Shown here: positions 25,740-36,411 of the stretch, piece after piece
Layout of the letters: each line of letters opens with the position of its first letter
How positions within the stretch are numbered: the stretch's first letter is position 1
From: Oscheius onirici
Taxonomy: Eukaryota; Nematoda; Chromadorea; Rhabditida; Rhabditidae
DNA: 64,000 bases
Assembly (NCBI GenBank): GCA_932521025.1
Contig: OW051473.1
Location: 186,001 to 250,000 of the forward strand
Direction: 5' to 3'
Position numbers and translations under genes: made by a program
Notes under the pieces: generated by a model
What the model was told of the DNA's origin: nothing
Seen by the model: only the letters and a program-made list of their open reading frames with translations
Databases searched by the model: none

Positions 25740-28700
25740 ATGAGGGAAGCGTCCCTCCTATCGTTATGTTTAATTTATTTGACGGCAGCACAAATGATGC
25801 CAAATGTACAGGTCAAGATCACAGACGCTCCTTTTCAAGTGTCTAATGCACAACAGCTGAATTCGATCAAATGGACAATGCTGGGAACAACGACTAAAGA
25901 AGTCATCTATTGTGTGAGTTTTCAGCTGTTTCTAACTACTGATGGATTTGAGACCAGTTACAAGTTTCTTGAGATTCCGTTTAGAACTTTTGTATGTTTT
26001 TGGACAAACTTATTATTGCTACCAGCAGCCGACGGCAGCTTGCGCAGCAACCGCATTTTGGTGGTAGACTATAAGTGATCCTCTCTTGGTTGTTCTACTC
26101 TCTAACTAAATTCCCACAGGCGCGATCCTTCAAAAACCTTTCTCGTTCGGTAAAAGATTAGCATTACAAAAATTGAAATTTTATGCTTGTCTCGACAACT
26201 TTTGTAAAGAAAGAAGTTACAGTCTACAAAAAACTTCCAGACAAGGCTTGCAACTTCCAGACAAACTTCCAGACAAGGCAGGCAATTTTTCAAAACGACA
26301 ATCGTCGTCGACGTACTTTCCATAGGCGTGAAATTGACCATTTTTTAACAAATATTTATGCACTTTGGGTTTGCATCAGACAGATACCAAGATCAAGATC
26401 ATTGCCCACACTTTTCCCAAATATTAAAACAAGCATCACTTTCAGGTGTCCGAAGCCCCCGTCAGCCAGCTTCGATTTGTTTGCATTGACTGTGTCGAGA
26501 GAAACATTACCGACATGGTCAAAGTGCTCAACTCTGCCCAAGATCTGACCAGAAACGCCGGTTTCCCCGTAAGTTACTTACTGTTCGTCGTCTCAAATAG
26601 GCAAAGTCTACGGACCGAAATGACTTGACCGATCCCTTCAGGAAGGTCGTCATTAACCCGACCTGTCCCCGGTGCGAATTGCGGTTAATTACAATGAGAG
26701 AATCTCCCGCCGAGTGCCCATTGTCAAACATATCTCGGGTCTAACCCTTCGAATATGATTAGGCATGCGCACATTGTGTGTGAGAAGAGGCAGCCAAAAA
26801 ATAAGCCTACCGGCTAGCGGATGGGCAAAGAAAGGGTCAAGGCTGCACAGTGAAAGGCTGCCGCTAGTCCGATTAGGCAGTAGCACCGTGAGGGATGAAA
26901 CAGTATCTGTTCAATGCAAAAAAATGTTTCGGTTCAATGGATAGGTCAATTTTTCAGACAGTCGCCTTGAAGAACGTGGCCGCAAATGCCAACTGGACTG
27001 GTGCTACGATTATGTGCCAGGCGGCTGTCAACGGAGGTGAGTCATAAGGTTTGGTATTTTGAGGCGAGCTACTGTAGAGATCAAACTGAAACAACGAAGG
27101 TTTCTACGTTTCTTTACTTTTGCACAGAAAAGTTGTTGTCTCTTTTTCAAAATGGTTCTGAAACCTATCGTTTCTGCGTTTTTTTGTAAATGTGCAGATA
27201 GCGATAAAAGATGTTTCACTCGTTAGTGAATGATATAATTTCACTGCTTTTCCAGGAACTGTCGACTCACAGCAGGCTACCGTCGATGTCCAGTATCTCC
27301 GTCAGCCGCACGTAGTCGACGCTACCGGCCAGGGTCCTGCTCTCATCGCCAATCAGGGCTTCCGATTCTATGTCGAATGCATCAGAGGAGCCGATGGTCT
27401 GTGTCAGAATGGCCGTCGCAAAACCCTCAAGTGCTCTGTACAAGCCCATCCGCCAGCTGTTCAGTACAGGTGGCTCAAGAATGGACAGACTACCAGGTAA
27501 GACTTGCGCAATCCGCTTTCAATGCATTCTTTTGCAGCGGAAATGGTGCTGAAATTACCATCGGCACCGAAATGATTGGTCAATCTATTCAGTGTCAGGC
27601 TAACAATGGACTGTTCACAGATTCGGAGATGCCTACAAGTCAGGCCATTCAGATCGACCCATACAGTATGATTTGCCAAATATTTTCACGCGTTCATATT
27701 TAGCTTCTGCTACTCTTCTTCGAGACAATTTCGCCGTCGTGCAGTCCACTTCCCCCTTCCAGTCCGGCAACCGAATCGAGATGAACCAGCAGATCAATCT
27801 CGCATGCATCGTGGAAGGAAATCCTCGCCCTGTCGTCTTCTGGAAGATGAGAAAAGCGAATGGGCAAGTTGTTGACGCTGCTTGCTCTCAAGGATTTGAT
27901 GGACAGTATCAGGAAATCACTACAGATCAGACAAGACCGATTCCCCCTAACGTTGTGGTGAGTCTTTACATTATAGTTTTACCAAGAAAACAAACGCTAT
28001 TTATAAAATTAGAAATAAGAGTGTTTTTGAATAAGAAGTGACAGAGAACGTATTCTGTTCATCTTACAGTTCTCTCGAAACAAACACCAAAACTTTTCTA
28101 CAAGACCAGCTTTCAGCGCCTCAATGCCATCTGTCCTCTTCGAATCTCCAACTACTCTTACAGTGGACAATACTGGTGTGCTGCCTGTTCATACGTCAGT
28201 CAAGGAGCTCCGGAATGTTCCCCAGGACTCGATGCTCCAGGGCCGAATCCTCTCAACGTCCAAGTTATGGGTGCTCCCATGCAGTCTGACACGCCGCCAA
28301 CCATCGAGCAAAATCCTCAGAGCAACAACGCCGTCGTAACTGTCCATTACTGTGCGGAGCCTGCTCCACGTCCACCGAGAGACATCGTCTTCACAGTGGA
28401 CCAAAACGATCTCCAGGTTAGAAATATCTTTTTTCTATATTTAAGTGATTACCTAGATTATTCTCTGAAGACATAGACAGGAATAATTTTAAACACTTAA
28501 ATTGAAAAAGAACAAGCGCTAGACTAGCCAAGCTTTACAGTAGAACTGTGTCCGCAAAACGTCGTCACGAAAAATTGCGTACTTTGGCTATAATCCGAGT
28601 GTTTTACTACTGGTCAAAGCACTATAGGCATCAGTGAAAACCACATTTAGATATTGAAAATGGTGAAAGCTATTGGCACATTTTACATAAATTAGATGGA

Positions 28701-30033
28701 AAGGGTTGGGAAAGCGAAATTTATCCTCAATGTATTGAAGTTATGTTCCGTAACCTAGCAACCAAGATTTGATCTGTTATCAATCCAGTTCCTTGTATTA
28801 ACAACGAACTTGTAGTCAGAAAAAAGCAAACTAACATCACACACAGTTAAAACAATTATTACTGTTCCGGCCCTCATTTTCAAATTTACAGGTTGGACAA
28901 TCATGGGAGAACTTCCGTTTCGAGAGTACGACTCAAAACAACACAGTTCCCAACTGTTTCATTGCCCGGCTTCAAGTTCTTCCAGTCAGAGAACAGGATC
29001 AGTACAGACAGATCAGTCTGAAACTGACTAACCAGTTCGGGACCAAAATGATTCCCGTTTCACTGGAAGACATGCTCGGAGGCGGATCAACATCAACAGG
29101 AAGGCTGAACGGATGGCTTATTGCACTCTTCGTGGCAATAGGAGTTGCCCTTCTGCTCATTTGCGTATTCACCTTCTGTGCAAAGAGAAAACAGCTCTGT
29201 TTCAACGGTATGACATTGTTTGATTTATTTCAAAAAAATTATTTTTAAGGAGCAAAAGGAGATGACAGCTACAGCGAGCCTAAAGCCAAAGCAAAGTAAG
29301 TTGAACTACTTCATAAGTTTTTTGCATTCAAATCATAAGCAAGACACATTTTTGTGTCGTTTTTTAATTGCAGCCTACAGAACAAACCTTAGCATAGTAG
29401 AATGCCCAAAACAATGTTCCTCATTTCAGTCTGAACGTACGCGACAACTTCTACGACGTGGATGCTCCACGAGGTCTTCATCCCTACGGCGAGGTAACAG
29501 AACCCACCTACAACGTCTACATGAGCCGCGAAGCCGTGGTCTAATCCACATCAGCTCCAACTCTCATTTCAATCTATTCCTCTCCCTTACTTAACCCTAA
29601 TTTACTCCGATCTCTTTGCAGAGCCCTTACGATCTGGCAGTGCAAGCCGCTTACGACAGCTGTGATTCTCGCATGTCCTCCGTCTAATTTCTTGCACCCG
29701 CTTCATTTCCTTGTTAGTTTTTTAACAGCTATGTGTCACTCTCCAAAGCCCTGGTGCCCTCTTTTGTGATAATCATACATCTTCTTGAGTTTCGTTCTGC
29801 TTGGCCCCAGGGGCTGGAATGTGCTGCTTTGCCTTGTTTTTCAATGTTTCTCAGTTTAAAACAGCTTTGTTCAGAAACGCGCTAGCTACCACGAAGGCGT
29901 CAACTACGCCGAGTTGCAGCTATCGCGTCCAGGCACTGCCGTTCAGGCTCTGCCAGAGCCTCTGAGAGCACCAACAACTATCGCCGACCATCGTCCGCCT
30001 TCGCACAGCTCTTCCGTCCAGTCCATTGTCTAA
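25740..30033 (+). CDS. Immunoglobulin-superfamily transmembrane receptor with alternative tails
   Basis: Single-pass cell-surface protein. Common exons: 25740-25913, 26446-26568, 26958-27036, 27256-27496, 27538-27665, 27704-27957, 28045-28416, 28892-29207, 29250-29295, 29430-29493 (599 codons). A cleavable signal (MREASLLSLCLIYLTAAQ) follows a TTTCAG acceptor one base before the ATG. The ectodomain holds several Ig-like domains with paired cysteines; clearest are RKTLKCSVQAHP with YRWLKNG, INLACIVEGNP with VFWKM, and the Y-x-G-x-Y-x-C motif YSYSGQYWCAAC. The membrane helix is WLIALFVAIGVALLLICVF, then a basic stop-transfer and a Tyr-containing tail. After a GAG codon at 29493 the message can read through, or join either of two downstream last exons, giving about 615, 620 or 651 residues. 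An adhesion or signalling receptor is inferred from architecture; the exact orthologue is not recognised. Confidence 0.88.
29494..29544 (+). other. Alternative tail A (read-through of the GTAACA donor)
   Basis: If the donor at 29494 is not used, the frame continues for 16 residues (VTEPTYNVYMSREAVV) to a TAA. It contains one tyrosine motif (TYNVY). The tail ends AVV, a weaker PDZ-type end than the other two. Confidence 0.6.
29622..29687 (+). other. Alternative tail B exon
   Basis: Preceded by a CTCTTTGCAG acceptor and in phase with the donor at 29493. Encodes 21 residues from SPYDLAVQAAYDS to SRMSSV then TAA; the final S-S-V fits a class I PDZ ligand. Confidence 0.7.
29875..30033 (+). other. 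Alternative tail C exon with ITIM-like motif
   Basis: Preceded by TTTGTTCAG and in phase with the same donor. Encodes 52 residues starting KRASYHEGVNYAELQL and ending SSSVQSIV. VNYAEL fits the (I/V/L/S)xYxx(L/I/V) inhibitory tyrosine motif, and the last residues S-I-V fit a class I PDZ ligand. A further TCGCAG acceptor at 30176 could add a 7-residue tail, but that is weaker. Confidence 0.7.
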
Positions 30034-30370
30034 CGCCACTTGCTTTCTCTATCAATATTTCCTATTTTTCGCACACAATATAGGCCGATCTCTTTGGTGC
30101 TCTTTTTGTAGTTTTACTCATACGGGCCTAGTAGATTCGTCACTGCTCCTATTACTGTCCGTCTTTCTTTTCGCAGTGCACACCCATCAAATCATCTTAG
30201 AAAACATGACTTTCCTCAATTCCAAAAATAGACAATATTCGTGAAAAGTGTCATACACGGTTGTTTTCTTCCCACTCCCACCCTTTTGATCTCAAATGCA
30301 AACATATATTGAGAAGCTACTGTAAAATTGCATTTGAGACGCTCAGATTATGTGTTGTTGTTCACTGTAA

Positions 30371-30376
30371 AATAAA
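30371..30376 (+). terminator. Candidate poly(A) signal of the Ig receptor
   Basis: AATAAA about 340 nt after the last tail stop. It is the first clear signal noted downstream of all three last exons, so they may share it. Confidence 0.45.
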
Positions 30377-30399
30377 CTATGCTGCTATTACGTTATTAA

Positions 30400-31090
30400 T
30401 GTTGACCGATAGCAGTATTCAAGCAAGAAAAACATTCAACAAGTTTACTTTTAACGAATGTGCTAAATCAAAAAGGTAATTGAGTTTTCTATAAATATCG
30501 AGTTTATTTCTTAGAGACTTGGCCAGAGCGGGAACAGTAGACTGCCTTCCCTTCTTGATTTCGGAAAGGAGGCGAGAACGCTCGAACGGCACAGATATTT
30601 CCACAATGGATTTGTTCAAACACTCAGAAACAAATAGAGTCCATCACATACACCATTGCACTAAAATACAGACTAACATGTCAAGGTGATAGTGCTGGGT
30701 CGTGGTGTTTTCTAGGATGACAAACTTTAGCTCTGTATACAACTTTGATAGTTCAGAACCAGGAAAACGATATAATAGGAAATTGGAAAAGTTAAGGCAA
30801 GTATTCCCATCATGGCAGCTCGCACTACAAAACACACGTTTATTGAAGACGAAAAAATTTCTACAAGACAATCGGGAAGATTCACAGGGGGATTTTCACA
30901 ATGTTTTTAAATTGGAGTTTAGACGTAGGCCATTTTGTTTTCGTAACAGTGAGCATCTTTTCCGTTGGCCTTGCAGGTACAACGATTGATCATATGATTC
31001 TGCTCAGCACTGAACTGATCAAGCGGCGGAATAATGAAGACACGTCTTCTTCTCTTCCTGAAATTTTGCTTTATGTTTTTTGTCTTGAAA
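30400..31090. other. Intergenic, no firm gene
   Basis: Space between the Ig receptor and the 3' end of the TNFR-like gene. A minus-strand stretch near 30610-30510 (ISVPFERSRLLSEIKKGRQ) and another near 30810 (MMGILALTFPISYYIVFLV) look weakly coding but could not be joined to each other with intact phases. Confidence 0.35.
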
Positions 31091-31093
31091 TAC

Positions 31094-32881
31094 TCACTCT
31101 CTGTAGCTGAGCATGATCCAGCACATGACAACAAAAGTGATAGACATCAAAGCGATACGAATCATTCTTCTTGTGGACTTGGCCCTAGGATCTTCTTCAT
31201 AGCTGGCAGCTTGGTCTTCTTCAGAAGATTCTTCTCTGCTCTCCTCAGAAGACTCTTCAGAGTTGTCTTCTGGTTTAGAGCGAGGAAGTGCCTTCAACTC
31301 TCTAGAAAAAAACTTTTGAGCAACAAATCGAACTGTTTTTTAGTGTCTGATGTAACCAAACGCTAGATTGTTGACAACCCGTTTATGTACGCGTTTTTTT
31401 TAAAATAGACTCACTTAACATCTCCGGTGACAACGATTCTCAGGGGAAGAAACTCGATTTCGTCAGCTCTATCAAGACTCTCCACAGTCTTTTCCATAGT
31501 TTTCACTTCTTCGGAATCAACGTCAAAGTTATCCGGAGGTCTGACCTCGATCACTTCTCCTTCAACACCATCTTCTTCTGCAATCGTCTTGTAGTTTCCA
31601 TCTGCCAGCTGCTCTTTGATCATTTCCTTTTCAAGTTTTTCCTTCAATGCGACTCTTCTTGTATTGATGTCGTCATTCTTAACTTCTTCTACCAGTACCT
31701 CATTTTCCAGATCTTCAGTTTGAGTTTCGGCATCCTTCATTCCAAGCTCCTGTTCGTCAACTTCTTTAGCTTCAATCTCAGTGTCAATTTCGTTAGAAGT
31801 CAGCTCTTTGCTTTCTTGGAACTTGATCGCATTTCTGTTGTAGACTCTCTTGTTCATGAAATCTTCCTCATCAGCCAAAATCAAGTCTTGCTTGTCTTCG
31901 TCGTCTTCTCCAACCTGAGACCACTTGTCAAGAGTGACAACAATCTTCTTGTTTCTCTTGGGTTCTTCTACGAGCTTTTCCATTTCCGGGTCTTCATCAG
32001 AACTGTACTCCAGGGGATGTTTTGCCTTGAACTCGTCGATTAGCTTTTGCCGGAATTCGTGGTACATAGAAAAGTGCTTGCATTTTCGACTGTAAAAACT
32101 TGCTGAGAAAGTAACCTAGACTGACTCACTTGAAATCATCATTTTTGACGATAATTCTGCTGCCGCACCATCCACACTGGGTATTCGAGGTAGCCGAGCA
32201 TTCTTTTCTGAAACATTTCTTTAAAAAAATCAATTTTGTTTTTAGTAAATTAGATCCTTGCCGTATTCGCTTGACATAACTGCCTTCAATTCTGATTTTA
32301 TTGTGGTGATTCATTCTTTTTGTTTCTTCATAATGAGATCTGAATGACCACAATGGAAAAATGACGCGACTTTCGAAACAATGGCGCCGACTAGGTACTT
32401 TTTCTCATTTTAGATAATGATTAGCATGACTAACCGGATATACATGAACTCTTTGCAGCTGCTACAATATTCACATTCTCCTGACTGTTGACTGAAGTAC
32501 ATATCCTGAAAACCTTACGTCATTTTCTTGGAATTTACGACTTGTTTATCCCACTTCCCCCTCTGTCAGTGACAGTCTTTATCTTTAGGAGGCTCTGCCA
32601 GTCATGCAATATTCATCGATTGGAAAAACACCAAAAGATTAGTTTTTTCTCGAAAATAATCATCATTTTACATATTTACTTGCCTCTCCACATTTTTCTC
32701 CAGACACTTGGTCAACTTCGTCAGATTCGTCATGGTATTCAGATAAATCTGGTTCTGAGGAATCTAGTTCTTGAAGGCTCTAAAAAATGGAGTGTTTGGC
32801 TGCAAAAAGATGTTGAATTACCCCAAACACATGTGCAGAAAGAAGCCCTATGGCAAGTAGAAGAAGAAATTTTGTAATCAT
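31094..32881 (-). CDS. TNF-receptor-type cysteine-rich protein with C-terminal membrane anchor
   Basis: Six exons (32881-32822, 32779-32684, 32505-32435, 32207-32130, 32089-31415, 31301-31094) give 395 residues. Signal peptide: MITKFLLLLAIGLLSAHVFG, exactly exon 1. Residues about 50-95 form one cysteine-rich repeat: C-GEDMYFSQQSGE-C-EY-C-SS-C-KEFMYIRKE-C-SATSNTQ-C-GW-C. This satisfies, as I recall it, every spacing and class in the PROSITE TNFR/NGFR signature. A long acidic stretch follows (YSSDEDPEME, AETQTEDLENEV), then KALPRSKPEDN, a serine/glutamate-rich stalk and one membrane helix (IRIALMSITFVVMCWIML) only about four residues from the C-terminus, so there is no signalling tail. Intron 2 is a GC-AG intron (GAG|GCAAGT). 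Ligand binding and topology are inferred. Confidence 0.72.
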
Positions 32882-33626
32882 CTGTGGAGCGCTGGAAAAG
32901 GCTATCTGCTCAAGATGGGAGTTAAATAGCGAGACTGATAAGGTAAGGAGAGAGGGGGAAGACTGATATTTTTCTGCTCGGGCGGTGTTTATTGAAGAAC
33001 TTTGTTCTGATCAGACGGATGGGAGCATCACAAGGGAAAAGACAATTGGAATGAGTCAGATCGGAAACGGGATGGCTCACAAAAGACCAAGAGAAGGTCG
33101 TCGTCGTGATCGTAGCCAGACCTGGTCATGCCATAGATACCTCAGCATGCTTTCTGAGTTATTCACCTCACAAGTTTTTTTAACTTTACTCACACCCTTT
33201 TCAACTAATAATGTATTCTAGCAGATGTTGAAACGGATCTTTAAAATTTGCGACAAAGTCAAATTGACAGAACCATTGAGTAAAAACGATTATCCCCTTT
33301 GCTGTCAGGTGGGTTATTCGATAAGGGCGCGTGATGGTCATAACAGTTTGTGAACTGTATGGTGCAGAAATAATTGTGCAGATCGACAAAATAGTGTTGC
33401 CCACAAAGATTCAAATAAGCTCATTTGACAAGAAAGTTTTTCGGTACTTAGAGCTTGCCTGAGGAAAGACTACCTCATTATAGGACAACATCTGATAAGG
33501 CAGATACAGATAACAGTGACAAGATCATGCACATATGGGTATGGAGTTGAAGGTCTTTAATTTATAATTTAGGTTCAGCTCCGAGCTGTGATAAAAGAGA
33601 TCTCTGCGAATTTTTTTTTTTTTTTG

Positions 33627-33642
33627 TAAGCCTAAGCCTAAG
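33627..33642 (+). repeat. Interstitial telomere-like hexamers
   Basis: TAAGCCTAAGCCTAAG, the complement of the nematode telomere unit TTAGGC, directly after a run of about 15 T in intergenic DNA. Confidence 0.6.
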
Positions 33643-34001
33643 AACAGAAGTGTTTTGACACAATTAAAAATGTTCTCAGAACATTTTGTCTAGTTTGCAA
33701 CAACCAATCAACACCGGTTTTTTCCTTCCCAAACTCTTCGGTATGTGAGAACTCCCCACTCGTCATACCATTGCTTAACTCTAAAACCATGTCCATCCCC
33801 CTCTTTTAACTTTCCCTTCCGTATTCAAATTTCCCGCAATTAACCGGCGCTCCCGCGCTCGGCGCCTCGTTTGAATTCCTGTCGTTGAATTTTTAGTTTT
33901 GTGTTGAGATCGCCGCTCAACGCTTGCTGTCTATTTTTTTATATTGCCTTTTATCAATTATCGCTCTCGCTCTTGCCTAACAAGCAGATCGAGGTTCTAA
34001 G

Positions 34002-34085
34002 ATGTTAGCTAGCCGGCCCTGGCTTCTCCTTATTGGTATTTGTCTCTATGAAGTGCCGACGACTGTGAATCGCCCATGTTGTTAA
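34002..34085 (+). CDS. Possible 27-residue secreted peptide
   Basis: ATG at 34002 directly after TTCTAAG, an acceptor-like string, opens a 27-residue frame: MLASRPWLLLIGICLYEVPT then TVNRPCC and a TAA. It looks like a signal peptide with a very short mature part ending in two cysteines. Such a short frame may be chance or a first exon. It is tail-to-tail with the next gene. Confidence 0.2.
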   Translation: MLASRPWLLLIGICLYEVPTTVNRPCC

Positions 34086-34112
34086 CATTTATTGTGCAAC
34101 AATGTAAACGTA

Positions 34113-34493
34113 TCAATATGGAATGAAACTTCTATAAGATAGCGTAGTGTTGCGTACGTTGTTGACTCTCGGGAGTCTCAAAACGGCCTCGTATGTTGGA
34201 AGAAGATCTGCGTATTTTTTTAATAAGTATGCGTATTTTCGAGCAGTTCTTGGGACGGTGGCAGCGGTGATCGCTAGAGTTGTTGAAGCGGCAGTTGAGG
34301 TCTCATCAGGATGGACAGCTCCGGTATTGTTGATCAGTTGGATGCCGGCATCACTTGTATTGATCATCATGGTTTCCGACTGCACGCTGCCTTTCAGAAT
34401 CTCGTTTTCCCGAATCAGCAAATCTCCGCCGCAATTACAGTGCTCATGAGTGAAGGCAGAGAAGAACAAAGCCGCGATGACGACTACTGCCAT
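34113..34493 (-). CDS. Small secreted protein, Thr/Ala-rich
   Basis: Intronless 126-residue ORF. Start MAVVVIAALFFSAFTHEHC is a signal peptide; an acceptor ATCTTTTAG lies six bases before the ATG, as expected for trans-splicing. The mature part has a CNCGG pair of cysteines, N-glycosylation sequons (NTS, NNT, NTT), a Thr/Ala-rich middle (TSTAASTTLAITAATVP) and a basic end. No family is recognised. It is probably secreted or surface-attached. Confidence 0.5.
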   Translation of the reverse strand: MAVVVIAALFFSAFTHEHCNCGGDLLIRENEILKGSVQSETMMINTSDAGIQLINNTGAVHPDETSTAASTTLAITAATVPRTARKYAYLLKKYADLLPTYEAVLRLPRVNNVRNTTLSYRSFIPY

Positions 34494-34921
34494 CAGTTTC
34501 TAAAAGATTTCACGGTCAAATCTTACACACTTTTTTTTGTCTGTGTCTGTTTCTCTGTCGTTTTTTCCCATGGCCACCAGAATTGTGGTAACAATTCAAG
34601 AGTTGTCAGGATTACAGAGAAAGCAACTTTTGGTCTAGAAGTTTCAGACTTTGGCTTCTAGTGTGTCAGAGCGAAGAAGAAAGCGGTATAAATCAGGTAG
34701 AAAAGTTTAGCGTTACGACTGGTTATCTTATGAAAAGTCCGAAGATTTCACTTGATGCTTCAAACATAGCTTCTTTGATACACTTCCAACAAATCGCTTT
34801 TCATGGTATTCAGTTCCCTGTTTTCCTATCAGCTTATCGTTTGCAAACTTATGACAAGTTGAAATAAACAACTGAGACACAGATTATCTTGAAAAAAAAA
34901 CCGTTTTTTCAAAAAGGTTTT

Positions 34922-36093
34922 TTAATGTCTGTCAACCACGAAAGCTTTGTAGGCTTCAATTAGGCTCGTCTTGACCACTGTCACCGGCAGTCCCAGTACA
35001 TTACTAAGTTTTTCATTCTCCTCTGCAGAGAGACTATCGAGGAAACTGTCGTAGTCCTAAATACAGAATGACTGAAACTTTGATAATTGCCTTGAAGCTT
35101 TCCAATAGTGCAGGAATAAATAGATGTTCAAACTGATGAGGCACGACTTGGGTTATTCCGGTTTTGTGAAGACCAGACAAAGGTACTGTTTCGTCAAATA
35201 TAAGAGCATTGACTACCGTTATACCGTCTTCTTAACAAGGTTTAATGGTTCGTGAACAAATGGACAAACCAGACTTTTCAACTGACCGAATTAGATCTCG
35301 CAGATCTGCCTTCAAGAGCTGGCCGCGATAACTATCCTGAAATTTCAAAATTGTTACCGTAACTTTGCAGATCCGAAAAAACGTTGCTAAGCATACCTGA
35401 TTAAGAGTAGTCTCCAGATTTACACAAGCTCTGCCAATATTCAGCTCTTTAGTGAGCTGTACTGCTGCCATTTGAACCTGAAACAACGTCATTATTGTAA
35501 CAAGCAGCTGAAAGATTTTGGTTCTGGACGCACAACTTGACCGGTTCTACAGCTCCAATGAATTTTTCCGTGCTCCAGTTTTTTTAAAGACCAAAGAACC
35601 GACTCGTTAAACACACTGATAGTTGCCACTAGTCTAGTCCAAAGATTGAGAAGATGAGCAGTAATGAATTGAGCAACGTGCTGTACAGAAGTAGATCAAA
35701 ATCTGTACTTTTTCAAACCTTTTCAGGAATCTGATGGTAGATTTCAATAAAACCACGACTTAGGTTTTTTGCCGAAAACTGAGCATGTTCTGTAATAAGA
35801 TTCAAAGTTTTTCTCTTGGCTTCGCTAGCGATGGCTCTCCATTCCTGTCTGCCAGAATTCACTGTGGAGATAGCAGCCATTAGTTCCTAAAACACTCAAA
35901 TTTTGTACAAGCCTTTTTGTACCTGAAAATGCCCCTTTTTATTCACATTGTCGGTAACACCAAACAATTTTAAAAGCTGAGCATCGATAGTAACTTCAGG
36001 AGCTTGACTAGCAGAAACACTGAAATTTTTTTATATTTTTTAAAACGAGCAAAGTTACCAGGAAAAGAAAAGCACAGATGTCCAGAGCAACAT
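34922..36093 (-). CDS. Secreted helical protein, member 1 of a divergent paralogous pair
   Basis: Eight exons (36093-36059, 36019-35923, 35886-35719, 35680-35537, 35477-35397, 35336-35270, 35230-35091, 35056-34922) give 288 residues. Signal peptide MLLWTSVLFFSCVSASQ is split by an intron after the codon for Ser11. The body looks all-helical with few cysteines (conserved Cys in SCRTGQ). It aligns along its length with the protein encoded on the opposite strand at 36.4 kb: FGVTDNVNKKGHFQ with FGIAINVNQPGLFK; SRGFIEIYHQIPE with SREYVGIYSNLPE; CRTGQV with CRTNQL; LFIPALLES with LLLPLVAQS. One donor is GC (TTCAAG|GCAATT). Family unknown; extracellular by its signal peptide. Confidence 0.75.
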
Positions 36094-36411
36094 TTGATGG
36101 TGGGAAAAATTGTGGGCAAGCGATTGACTAATGAAGCCGAATGTTGGAGACAAACAAAAGCGAATAAGAAACAAAGATCACATTTTCCTGGAATGGTCTG
36201 TCTTTGGAAATATACCAGATGCGTGCCGTGGACATAACTTGTTTATAATGAGAAAACAAGTTAGCAAAAAAAACAAAAATCACTTCAGTTCCATGTGAAT
36301 AAGCGTGTTCTGGTCTTTTTTTCTGTCAATTTGTCGTCTGCCGCGTCAAAACAAAGCCTATGTCATCAAACTGTATAAAAGACGACGCAGATAGATATTC
36401 TGTAAAAGAGC
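36094..36411. promoter_or_regulatory. Shared bidirectional promoter region
   Basis: Only 318 nt separate the start codons of two paralogous genes read in opposite directions, so the control regions for both must lie here or inside the genes. This predicts coordinated expression. Confidence 0.55.
36374..36381 (+). promoter_or_regulatory. TATA box of the rightward gene
   Basis: TATAAAAG lies 31 nt before the ATG at 36412. A start about 30 nt downstream would leave almost no 5' UTR, as is common for nematode genes that are not trans-spliced; I see no splice acceptor before this ATG. Confidence 0.5.

Noticed and set aside
31720-32043. 107-residue plus-strand ORF
   Set aside because: Shadow of the long acidic exon of the TNFR-like gene; Glu-rich sense sequence gives Phe/Leu/Val-rich antisense frames.
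34147-34661. Plus-strand ORFs of 100 and 116 residues
   Set aside because: Antisense shadows of the secreted protein gene on the minus strand, which has a signal peptide and a splice acceptor before its ATG.
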